Below are positions 1 through 5,917 of a stretch of 5,981 bases of DNA, in pieces. A model generated the notes under the pieces. It saw nothing but the letters and a program-made list of their open reading frames with translations, ran no database searches and was not told the DNA's origin. The stretch is from Limnoglobus sp. (GTDB lineage Bacteria > Planctomycetota > Planctomycetia > Gemmatales > Gemmataceae). Position 1 is the first letter of the stretch. Each line of letters starts with the position of its first letter. The translations under genes were made by a program, and so were the position numbers. The stretch covers positions 1 through 5,981 of the forward strand of contig JANXNT010000552.1 of assembly GCA_025353985.1 (NCBI GenBank), written 5' to 3'.

Positions 1-152
1 GACGCGCAAGCGAGGGTTCTGGTTTTGTTAGCCCGACGCGCAAGCGAGGGTTCTGGTTTTGTTAGCCCGACGCGCAAGCGAGGGTTCTGGTTTTGTTAGC
101 CCGACGCGCAAGCGAGGGTTCTGGTTTTGTTAGCCCGACGCGCAAGCGAGGG
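1..152. repeat. 34-bp tandem repeat array (4 perfect copies plus a partial fifth)
   Basis: Four identical 34-bp units lie head to tail at 1-34, 35-68, 69-102 and 103-136, followed by the first 16 bases of a fifth at 137-152. I saw no mismatch between copies. The window starts inside the array, so the true copy number is unknown. Each unit has a GC-rich half (GACGCGCAAGCGAGGG) and a T-rich half (TTCTGGTTTTGTTAGCCC). The junctions fold: CCC-GA-CGC-GCAA-GCG-A-GGG makes a 3-bp inner stem under a GCAA tetraloop and a 3-bp outer stem, extended by a G-T wobble and an A-T pair in the full copies (30-52, 64-86, 98-120). The core is, from memory, a dispersed intergenic element of Gemmata-like planctomycetes. 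The array ends 21 nt before the hisS start and holds no credible gene. It could be a REP-like element, a variable-number repeat, or a structured leader. Confidence 0.95.
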
Positions 153-162
153 ATCAGAGAAC

Positions 163-167
163 GGGAG
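163..167 (+). promoter_or_regulatory. Shine-Dalgarno of hisS
   Basis: GGGAG sits 6 nt upstream of the GTG at 174 and fixes that codon as the start, rather than the in-frame ATG at 201 (codon 10). It is the clearest ribosome-binding site in the window; the other genes have only weak or no matches. Confidence 0.75.
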
Positions 168-173
168 TAATCT

Positions 174-1514
174 GTGTCCAAGTTGATCGAACCGCGCACG
201 ATGAGCGGTTTCCGCGATTACCCGCCGAACCTGATGATCCCCCGCGAAAAGGTTTTGCAAACCGCGCGAGACGTGTACCGTTCCTACGGTTTCGCCCCGA
301 TCGACACGCCTGCCGCCGAAAGTCTTGATGTGCTTCTGGGCAAGGGTGGCGACGAATCCGACAAGCTCGTTTACCGCGTCCGGGGTGCCAAACAAGAGCG
401 CGAAGAGATGGGGCTGCGGTTCGACCTAACTGTGCCATTCGCCCGCTTTGCCGCGAAGCAGATTCCCGAACTCGGCACGCCGTTCAAACGCTACGCGATG
501 GGGCCGGTGTGGCGCGGCGAACGACCGGGTCAAGGCCGATACCGGGAGTTCTGGCAGAGCGATTTCGACACCATCGGCACCACGTCGAATGCCGCTGACA
601 TTGAGGTGGCACTCGTCATCCACGACTTGTTCGTCGCACTCGGGTTCGAGCGGTTCTGCATCCGGATCAACAATCGACTGCTATTAAATGGCCTGCTCGA
701 ATCGATCGGCGTTGCGGATAAATCGGGGCCGCTGTTGCGAACGCTGGACAAGTTGCCGAAGATCGGCCGCGATGCGGTGATTGCAGAGATGGTGCGCGAA
801 GCGAGCGTGACCGAGGAACAAGCGTCGCGAGTGTTGGCACTCGCCGAGACGAAAGGCACGAACGCGGAGATCCTCGATACCGTCGCGCGTTCGTTCGAAA
901 GTTCGCCGAACCCGAAGGCGATGGAAGGCATATCGCGATTGCGCGAACTGCTGCAAGCGACCCAGTCCGTTGGCATTTCCGACGAACGCATCGCCATCGA
1001 TCTCAGCATCGCGCGTGGCCTCGATTATTACACCGGCACGATTTACGAGACGTTCCTCAGCGATCTCCCAAGCATCGGCAGCGTCTGTTCGGGTGGCCGA
1101 TACGACAACCTCGCGAGCCTGTACACGAAGCAAGTTCTGCCAGGCGTTGGGGCATCGCTCGGGGTCGATCGATTGCTCGCCGCGATGGAAGAATTGAAGC
1201 ACCCGTGGCTCAGCGGGCAAGCGACACCGGCACCGGTGATCGTGTTCCAACTCGAAGCGGGCCGTTTGCCGGGCTACCTACAATTTGCGTCGCAATTGCG
1301 GAAAGCGGGCATCGGCGTCGAGGTGTATCCCGACGTGAAAAAGATCGGTACGCAGTTCCAGTACGCGGAGAAACGCGGCTACCGCGTGGCGATCATCGCC
1401 GGTTCAAAAGAGTTCGCGGATGGTACTGCGAACGTCAAAGACCTACTGAAAACCGAACAAACCACGGTGGCTATCAGCGACTTGGTCCCGCGTGTCCGGG
1501 CGATTCTGGGTTGA
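174..1514 (+). CDS. hisS: Histidyl-tRNA synthetase (class II)
   Basis: This cytoplasmic enzyme joins histidine to tRNA-His using ATP. The 446-aa product shows the full class II HisRS layout. LRFDLTVPFAR is at about residues 81-91. Motif 2 runs about 107-135 (WRGERPGQGRYREF then DFDTIG). The histidine-specific ARGLDYYTGT is at 280-289, with R281 as the expected catalytic arginine. CSGGRYDN is at 305-312, and motif 3, GVGASLGVDRL, is at 324-334 with R333. The C-terminal anticodon-binding domain starts near 353. The LRFDLTVPFAR and DFDTIG forms resemble the eukaryote-like branch of HisRS more than the E. coli type (LRPEGT). The length is normal and nothing is missing. Translation starts at GTG with GGGAG 6 nt upstream. 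It is the first gene of the cluster: the stop is followed after 5 nt by the next ATG. No promoter is evident between the repeat array and the start, so the promoter should lie in or beyond the array. Confidence 0.97.
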   Translation: MSKLIEPRTMSGFRDYPPNLMIPREKVLQTARDVYRSYGFAPIDTPAAESLDVLLGKGGDESDKLVYRVRGAKQEREEMGLRFDLTVPFARFAAKQIPELGTPFKRYAMGPVWRGERPGQGRYREFWQSDFDTIGTTSNAADIEVALVIHDLFVALGFERFCIRINNRLLLNGLLESIGVADKSGPLLRTLDKLPKIGRDAVIAEMVREASVTEEQASRVLALAETKGTNAEILDTVARSFESSPNPKAMEGISRLRELLQATQSVGISDERIAIDLSIARGLDYYTGTIYETFLSDLPSIGSVCSGGRYDNLASLYTKQVLPGVGASLGVDRLLAAMEELKHPWLSGQATPAPVIVFQLEAGRLPGYLQFASQLRKAGIGVEVYPDVKKIGTQFQYAEKRGYRVAIIAGSKEFADGTANVKDLLKTEQTTVAISDLVPRVRAILG

Positions 1515-1519
1515 CCGAT

Positions 1520-2056
1520 ATGAAACGCGACAACCACTACGAAGCGGCGTTCGAAGCCTATCTCCGCGATCGCGGGATCGGCTTCATTGCCGTCGATGAA
1601 GCGCGGCGAACGATGCTCGGCGATACTGACGTCAAGAGCCTCGACTTCATCATCGTTGGCCCACACGATGCCCGGCTCGTCGTCGATGTCAAAGGGCGAC
1701 GCTTCCCCGGAGGTGCGATTGCGAAGCCGCGAAAAGTCTGGCAGAACTGGGCCGAACGCGAAGACATCGATGGCCTGATTCGTTGGGCCGAAGTGTTGGG
1801 CACCGGCTATCGCGGCGTACTGGCGTTCGTTTATCAGATCATGCCGCCGTACGCGTTGCCCGACGACACGACCGATTTGTTCGTCTTTCGCGATGCGTAT
1901 TATCTGATGCGCGGCATCGAAGTGCGTGCGTACCAAGAGCGAATGCGACGGCGAAGCGAACGCTGGGATACGGTGCATCTACCGACGGCCGACTTCCGCA
2001 AACTCGTGCGGCCATTCAGCGAGATGCTGGGTACGCGGGTACCGGTTCTCGAATAA
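1520..2056 (+). CDS. Conserved hypothetical protein with PD-(D/E)XK nuclease-like pattern
   Basis: The 178-aa protein has no experimentally known function that I can name. It begins with a helix-like segment HYEAAFEAYLRDRG (residues 6-19, E8), followed by VDEARR, then SLDFIIVG (D42) and a strand LVVDVKGRR with D56 and K58. The order E8...D42...D56-x-K58, with hydrophobic strands around it, fits the core of the PD-(D/E)XK nuclease fold found in Holliday-junction resolvases, restriction enzymes and some RNA-processing nucleases. The rest (W74, W77, W89, FVYQIMPP, FVFRDAYYLM) looks like a specific planctomycete family; I recall related proteins annotated as hypothetical. The frame stays open upstream to 1205, but that part overlaps hisS and encodes nothing HisRS-like, so the ATG at 1520, 5 nt after the hisS stop, is the start. 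There is no strong Shine-Dalgarno, so translation is probably coupled to hisS. No signal peptide or membrane segment is seen. Nuclease function is inferred from pattern only. Confidence 0.85.
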   Translation: MKRDNHYEAAFEAYLRDRGIGFIAVDEARRTMLGDTDVKSLDFIIVGPHDARLVVDVKGRRFPGGAIAKPRKVWQNWAEREDIDGLIRWAEVLGTGYRGVLAFVYQIMPPYALPDDTTDLFVFRDAYYLMRGIEVRAYQERMRRRSERWDTVHLPTADFRKLVRPFSEMLGTRVPVLE

Positions 2057-2068
2057 CGCGAAAGTGCC

Positions 2069-2872
2069 ATGAAGCGACTGAAACTTGGAATCGTACTGGA
2101 ATCGTTGGGGCTACCGCTCCGGCAGGCGATCGCGCACGCATCGGAAATCGGTGCCGAGGGCGTGCAACTCAACGGCGTCGGCGACATCGCGCCGGATCGC
2201 TTGGGCGAAACCGGACGACGCGAGTTTCGCAACTTGCTGCGCTCGTTCAACCTCGAACTCACCGCACTCGGTTGCCCGCTCCGCCGTGGCCTCGATAGCC
2301 CCGAAGATTTGCAACCGCGCATCGAATCGATTCAGGCCGTCATGCAACTGGCGTACGACCTCGGCGCGCGGAAAGTGGTAGTGCCCTGCCCCAAGGTGCC
2401 GACCGACCCGCTCGCCGCGCGGGCCTTGCACTTGCGCGATGCATTCTCCGCACTTGCGCGGTTCGGCGACCGTTCGGGAACGCTCGTCGCGCTCGATGGC
2501 GGCCTCGATTCGGGCAGCACGTTGCTCGAATATCTGAACGGTTACGACACCGCGAGTTTGTGCATTAACTTCGACCCGGCGAACTTCCTCATGAACGGCT
2601 TCGACCCGTTCGAAAGCCTTTTGGCACTTCGTGGGAAGATCATCCATAGCCACGCGCGGGACGCGCGAAAAGCGAGCACGAGCGGCGTGCCAGTGGAAGT
2701 GCCCGTCGGTGACGGGGACATCGAATGGATCGCGTATTTGGCGACGCTCGAGTCGATCGACTATCGCGGTTACTTGTGCATCGAGCGCGAAACCGGCGAT
2801 AATCGCCGTGCCGATGTCGATGCCAGCATGAAGTTCCTGCGTCGATTCGTCGGCACCGTGGCGGCATCGTGA
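2069..2872 (+). CDS. Sugar phosphate isomerase/epimerase-like TIM barrel protein
   Basis: The 267-aa protein belongs to the xylose isomerase-like / AP endonuclease 2 family of metal-binding TIM barrels, which isomerise or epimerise sugars and keto-acids. The start KLGIVLESLGLPLRQAI matches strand 1 and helix 1. The expected metal ligands appear in order: D143 in VALDGG, D169 in NFDPAN, H193/H195 in IIHSHARD, and E239 in YLCIERE. GDGDIEW at about 214-220 is also typical of the family. The first ligand position is more often Glu (as in ALE), so D143 is a mild departure. Substrate cannot be read from the sequence; the family includes hydroxypyruvate isomerases, inositol-pathway enzymes and endonuclease IV. 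It is probably cytoplasmic, with no signal peptide. The ATG lies 12 nt after the previous stop with only a weak purine stretch (GAAAG) before it, and its TGA is separated from the selA ATG by one base (TGACATG), so it is likely co-transcribed with both neighbours. Confidence 0.88.
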   Translation: MKRLKLGIVLESLGLPLRQAIAHASEIGAEGVQLNGVGDIAPDRLGETGRREFRNLLRSFNLELTALGCPLRRGLDSPEDLQPRIESIQAVMQLAYDLGARKVVVPCPKVPTDPLAARALHLRDAFSALARFGDRSGTLVALDGGLDSGSTLLEYLNGYDTASLCINFDPANFLMNGFDPFESLLALRGKIIHSHARDARKASTSGVPVEVPVGDGDIEWIAYLATLESIDYRGYLCIERETGDNRRADVDASMKFLRRFVGTVAAS

Positions 2873-2873
2873 C

Positions 2874-4274
2874 ATGAACGAAAACCCCTTCCGACTGCTC
2901 CCCGCTGTTGCCATCGTGCTCGAACATCCGCAACTCGTCGCAGTGCGTGGCGACTATGCGCACGAAACGATTGCGACTGCCGTGCGAGCGGAAATCGATG
3001 CCCTTCGCCAAAAAATCGTCGTCGGAGAAACGATCGCAAACGATGTCGATGCTCTCGTATCGCGGGTGATCGCACGATTAGCCGAAGACAACCGATCGAC
3101 GATTCGCACCGTCATTAACGCGACGGGCATCGTGCTGCATACCAATCTCGGCCGATCGCCGATGGCGGAATCGGCGGCGCTCGCAGCGTACGAAGCGGCG
3201 CGGGGTTACCTCAATCTCGAACTCGACCTGGGCACGGGGAAGCGATCGTCGCGGCAAGATAACGTGCGCGATGGCTTGTGCCGAATCACCGGTGCGGAGT
3301 CCGCGACGTGCGTCAACAACTGCGCGGCCGCAACGGTGATCGTGCTGCGAACGCTGGCGATGGGCAAAGAAGTCATCGTCTCAAGGGGGCAACTGATCGA
3401 GATCGGCGGGAGTTTTCGCATCCCAGATATTATGACTGTCAGCGGGGCGTCACTTCGCGAAGTCGGCACGACGAACATCACCCGCATCGGCGATTACGCC
3501 GCCGCGATTGGCCCGAATACCGGCGCGATCATGCGGATTCACACGAGCAACTTTCGCGTGCGGGGCTTCACGAAAACCGTCGGCATCGAAGCACTTGTCG
3601 AACTGGGCCGCAAGCAGAATATCGCCGTGATCGACGATGTGGGCAGCGGGGCCGTCGTCGATTTTGCGAAGTACGGGCTGGATGGCGAACCGCCGATTAC
3701 GGAAGGCATTCGCGCCGGGGCCGACGTGGCACTGTTCAGCGGAGACAAGCTCCTCGGCGGCCCGCAGGTCGGCATCATCGCGGGTAAAAAGAGTTGGATC
3801 GAACGCATCGAACGCGACCCGATGATGCGCGCACTTCGCCTCGACAAAATGACGCTCGCCGCACTCGAAGCGACGCTGCGGCTGTACCGTGACCCCGTGG
3901 TGGCATTGCGCGAGATTCCCACGCTGCGAATGCTGACGATGCCACTTCACGAACTGCGAACCCGTGCCGAAGCGTTCGCCGAACGACTGCGGAGTGTCAG
4001 TGCGTTGTCATCGGTCGAAGTGCATGATAATATCGCCTACGTCGGCGGCGGTTCGTTGCCCGATGAATCCCTGCCAACAGTTGTGGTGGCAGTGACAGCC
4101 CACCATCACTCGGAAAGCGCGATGGCCACGCGGCTACGAACCGCAACGCCCGCCGTCGTAGGTCGCGTGCAAGATGCCTGCGTGCTCTTCGACCTCCGCA
4201 CCGTGTTCGACCGCCAACTCGACGATCTATTTACAGCGATCTGCCGCGCGGCAGATGCTCAGATTCTGGTTTGA
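2874..4274 (+). CDS. selA: L-seryl-tRNA(Sec) selenium transferase (selenocysteine synthase)
   Basis: SelA is a PLP-dependent cytoplasmic enzyme that converts Ser-tRNA(Sec) to Sec-tRNA(Sec) using selenophosphate. The 466-aa product is close to the usual length (E. coli about 463). It keeps the N-terminal tRNA-binding region (residues 1-75, starting NPFRLLPAV). INATGIVLHTNLGRSPM lies at 81-97, GKRSSRQDNVR at about 122-132, and VNNCAAATV at 147-155. IDDVGSGA at 253-260 is followed by the PLP lysine site FSGDKLLGGPQ at 288-298, with K292 as the Schiff-base lysine. LRLDKMTLAALEATL follows at about 321-335. All expected blocks are present, so it should be active. The start is the ATG one base after the upstream TGA, giving translational coupling. 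The partners selB, selD and selC are not in this window, so whether the host makes selenoproteins cannot be judged here. SelA-like PLP paralogues exist, but the intact N-terminal domain and full length favour true SelA. Confidence 0.92.
   Translation: MNENPFRLLPAVAIVLEHPQLVAVRGDYAHETIATAVRAEIDALRQKIVVGETIANDVDALVSRVIARLAEDNRSTIRTVINATGIVLHTNLGRSPMAESAALAAYEAARGYLNLELDLGTGKRSSRQDNVRDGLCRITGAESATCVNNCAAATVIVLRTLAMGKEVIVSRGQLIEIGGSFRIPDIMTVSGASLREVGTTNITRIGDYAAAIGPNTGAIMRIHTSNFRVRGFTKTVGIEALVELGRKQNIAVIDDVGSGAVVDFAKYGLDGEPPITEGIRAGADVALFSGDKLLGGPQVGIIAGKKSWIERIERDPMMRALRLDKMTLAALEATLRLYRDPVVALREIPTLRMLTMPLHELRTRAEAFAERLRSVSALSSVEVHDNIAYVGGGSLPDESLPTVVVAVTAHHHSESAMATRLRTATPAVVGRVQDACVLFDLRTVFDRQLDDLFTAICRAADAQILV
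4239..4256. repeat. Perfect 18-bp palindrome at the end of selA
   Basis: ATCTGCCGCGCGGCAGAT is its own reverse complement. Allowing one bulged G at 4238, flanking AGC (4235-4237) and GCT (4257-4259) pair too, giving a 10-bp hairpin with a GCGC loop in RNA. It lies inside codons near the SelA C-terminus and ends 15 nt before the stop codon. No run of U follows, so it is not a classical intrinsic terminator. It could be a protein-binding site, an mRNA 3'-end stabiliser, or chance codon choice. Confidence 0.7.
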
Positions 4275-4289
4275 ACTTGGTTGGCAGAT

Positions 4290-4318
4290 TTGCGTTGGCT
4301 TGTGCGTTCGGGTATGCT
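4290..4318 (+). promoter_or_regulatory. Candidate sigma70-type promoter for the DUF1549 gene
   Basis: TTGCGT at 4290-4295 and TATGCT at 4313-4318 are separated by 17 nt, the ideal spacing. They match the consensus -35 at 3 of 6 and the -10 at 4 of 6 positions. The site falls in the only sizeable gap between genes (4275-4357) and would give a leader of about 30 nt. The match is weak and promoter consensus in planctomycetes is poorly defined. Confidence 0.35.
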
Positions 4319-4328
4319 TCTCTCACTA

Positions 4329-4343
4329 CCACCCACCCCTCCC
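4329..4343. other. C-rich leader tract (G-rich on the - strand)
   Basis: CCACCCACCCCTCCC lies 14 nt upstream of the ATG at 4358, where a Shine-Dalgarno would be expected nearby but is absent. On the - strand it reads as G runs of 3, 4, 3 and 2 separated by single bases, close to but not a full three-layer quadruplex motif. On the + strand it contains CCTCC, the anti-Shine-Dalgarno core. Function is unknown. Confidence 0.5.
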
Positions 4344-4357
4344 AGTTAACGAACCCA

Positions 4358-5902
4358 ATGAACACGTTCCGGATTGCGTTCGCGTCGATCTTTGTTGCGA
4401 TGGCCGCGAATGCGGCGGACCCTGCGCACGTTCGTATTGATGCCCGCATTGCGAAAACGGCGGTTGGGGCGGCTGCGGACGATGCCGAGTTCCTTCGCCG
4501 CGTCACGCTCGATCTCGTGGGGCGAATCCCGACGTCTGCGGAACTGCAATCGTTTCTTGCCGACAAAAGCGCCGTGAAGCGGACCGCCAAGATCGATGCG
4601 TTACTGACGGGAGCCGACTACCCGAAACGGATGACGGACTTGTTCCACGTGATGCTCATGGAGCGTCTTGGCGATCATGCGGATTGGACGAAGTACCTTG
4701 AGGCATCGTTTGCGACGAACAAGCCGTGGGATGCGATGGCGAAGGAGATGCTGCGTGCGGATGCGTGCGATGTCGCGAACCGTGGGGCGTCGTTCTTCAT
4801 CGCGAAGCGGTTGGAGAATTACGGTCAGAACCCCGTCGATTATTCGGGGCTGACGCGCGACGTCGGGCGCTTGTTTTTGGGCAAGAATTTCCAGTGTTGC
4901 GAGTGCCACGATCACCTCACGGTCGATGCGTATAAGCAGCAGCATTTTCAAGGTTTGCACGCCTTTTTGCGGAACGCGATCCTCGCCGATTCGAAGGCGA
5001 TGCTCGTCGGTGAAAAGCCGACCACGGACAAAGTCACCTTCGCATCGGTGTTCACCAAAGTCGAAATGATGACCGCCCCCGCGCTGCCCGGCGACGCGAT
5101 GGTGACGATCCCGCAATTCGCGAAGGGCGAGGAGTTCGCGACAAAGCCCGACCGCAAAACGAACGACCCTGGCGTACCGAAATTCCGTACGCTCGTGGCC
5201 CTGTCGGAAGCACTTCCGACTGCGAAAAATCGCGATTTCTCACGGAATATTGTCAATCGCGTCTGGTTCGCGTTCATCGGCCGCGGGCTGATTCACCCGC
5301 TCGATTTGCAACATGCCGGCAACCCTGGATCGCACCCGGAACTGCTCGAGCAACTCTCGGCGGAGTTCGTTGCGAAATCGTTCGATTTGAAATGGCTCAT
5401 CCGCGAAATCCTACTGACAGCCACCTATCAGCGATCGTCGCGAGGCATCTCCGATGCGAAACCGGAACGCTTCGCAATCGCCATCGAGCGACGTTTGACC
5501 GCCGACCAACTGTACGCCAGCTCATTGACCGCCACCGGCACGAAGCCGGTGGATGCGCTGCGGGCGAAGTTCCTGCGAACGTTCGCCAATTCGCCGCGCG
5601 AGCCGGAAGACGAAGTCGCGCCCACACTGAAAGCGGCGCTGTTTCTGCTGCACGATAAGGACATCCTCGAACTGCTTCGGCCAAAGCCCGGCAATTTATC
5701 CGAACGACTCTCGAAGATCGACAACCCGGAAACGCTGGCGAACGAACTCTACGTGGCAGTCTTATCGCGAATGCCAACGAACGAGGAAACCGCAACGGTG
5801 CGAGATTTCCTGGCGGCGCGAACCGGCGAACTACGCGGGGATGGCATCCGCCAATTAATATGGGCATTACTCGCATCGACAGAGTTTGGCATCAACCATT
5901 AA
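4358..5902 (+). CDS. Secreted DUF1549/DUF1553 (PSCyt2/PSD1) domain protein
   Basis: The 514-aa product is a short member of the planctomycete family that combines DUF1549 and DUF1553; biochemical role unknown. Residues 1-19 (MNTFRIAFASIFVAMAANA) look like a Sec signal peptide with an A-N-A cleavage site. DUF1549 follows from about 24: FLRRVTLDLVGRIPT at 45-59 is its hallmark, and RLFLGKNFQCCECHDH at 171-186 carries the family's CxxCH site (C180, C183, H184). DUF1553 occupies roughly 275-510, marked by FSRNIVNRVWFAFIGRGL, HPELLEQLSAEF, WLIREILLTATYQRSS and RRLTADQLYASSLTATG. The N-terminal cytochrome domain and the sugar-binding inserts of larger relatives are absent. A TTG at 4271 overlapping the selA stop is in frame and would add 29 residues; I prefer the ATG at 4358 because it gives a clean signal peptide. 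No Shine-Dalgarno is seen. A DUF1501 gene follows after 15 nt, the usual partner. Confidence 0.93.
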   Translation: MNTFRIAFASIFVAMAANAADPAHVRIDARIAKTAVGAAADDAEFLRRVTLDLVGRIPTSAELQSFLADKSAVKRTAKIDALLTGADYPKRMTDLFHVMLMERLGDHADWTKYLEASFATNKPWDAMAKEMLRADACDVANRGASFFIAKRLENYGQNPVDYSGLTRDVGRLFLGKNFQCCECHDHLTVDAYKQQHFQGLHAFLRNAILADSKAMLVGEKPTTDKVTFASVFTKVEMMTAPALPGDAMVTIPQFAKGEEFATKPDRKTNDPGVPKFRTLVALSEALPTAKNRDFSRNIVNRVWFAFIGRGLIHPLDLQHAGNPGSHPELLEQLSAEFVAKSFDLKWLIREILLTATYQRSSRGISDAKPERFAIAIERRLTADQLYASSLTATGTKPVDALRAKFLRTFANSPREPEDEVAPTLKAALFLLHDKDILELLRPKPGNLSERLSKIDNPETLANELYVAVLSRMPTNEETATVRDFLAARTGELRGDGIRQLIWALLASTEFGINH

Positions 5903-5917
5903 TAACGGAACATTACC

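Noticed and set aside
1..152. CRISPR array
   Set aside because: The 34-bp units follow one another without unique spacers and no cas genes are present, so this is a simple tandem repeat.
684..1250. 188-codon open frame on the - strand
   Set aside because: It is antisense to hisS and rich in Arg and Ala with no family motif, typical of a shadow frame.
1205..1519. 105-codon upstream extension of the nuclease-like gene frame
   Set aside because: It lies entirely within the conserved HisRS C-terminal domain in another frame, is arginine-rich like other out-of-frame readings here, and the ATG at 1520 right after the hisS stop is the natural start.
2111..2914. 267-codon open frame on the - strand
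   Set aside because: It is antisense to the TIM barrel gene, whose family motifs are clear; the - strand product has no recognisable motif and reflects the GC-rich codon pattern.
4272..4349. Possible UGA read-through (selenocysteine) at the selA stop
   Set aside because: The frame continues about 25 codons to a TAA with low-complexity proline-rich content and no conserved domain; UGA here is an ordinary stop. The UGA stops of hisS and the TIM barrel gene likewise lead nowhere.
4271..4357. TTG start at 4271 for the DUF1549 gene, overlapping the selA stop by 4 nt
   Set aside because: The overlap would suit translational coupling, but the 29 extra residues would bury a good signal peptide that begins at the ATG at 4358. 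Kept as an alternative only.
5532..5552. Perfect 8-bp inverted repeat with a 5-nt loop (CCACCGGC / GCCGGTGG)
   Set aside because: It is inside the DUF1553 coding region, and an 8-bp stem with some short loop is expected about once in a window of this size.
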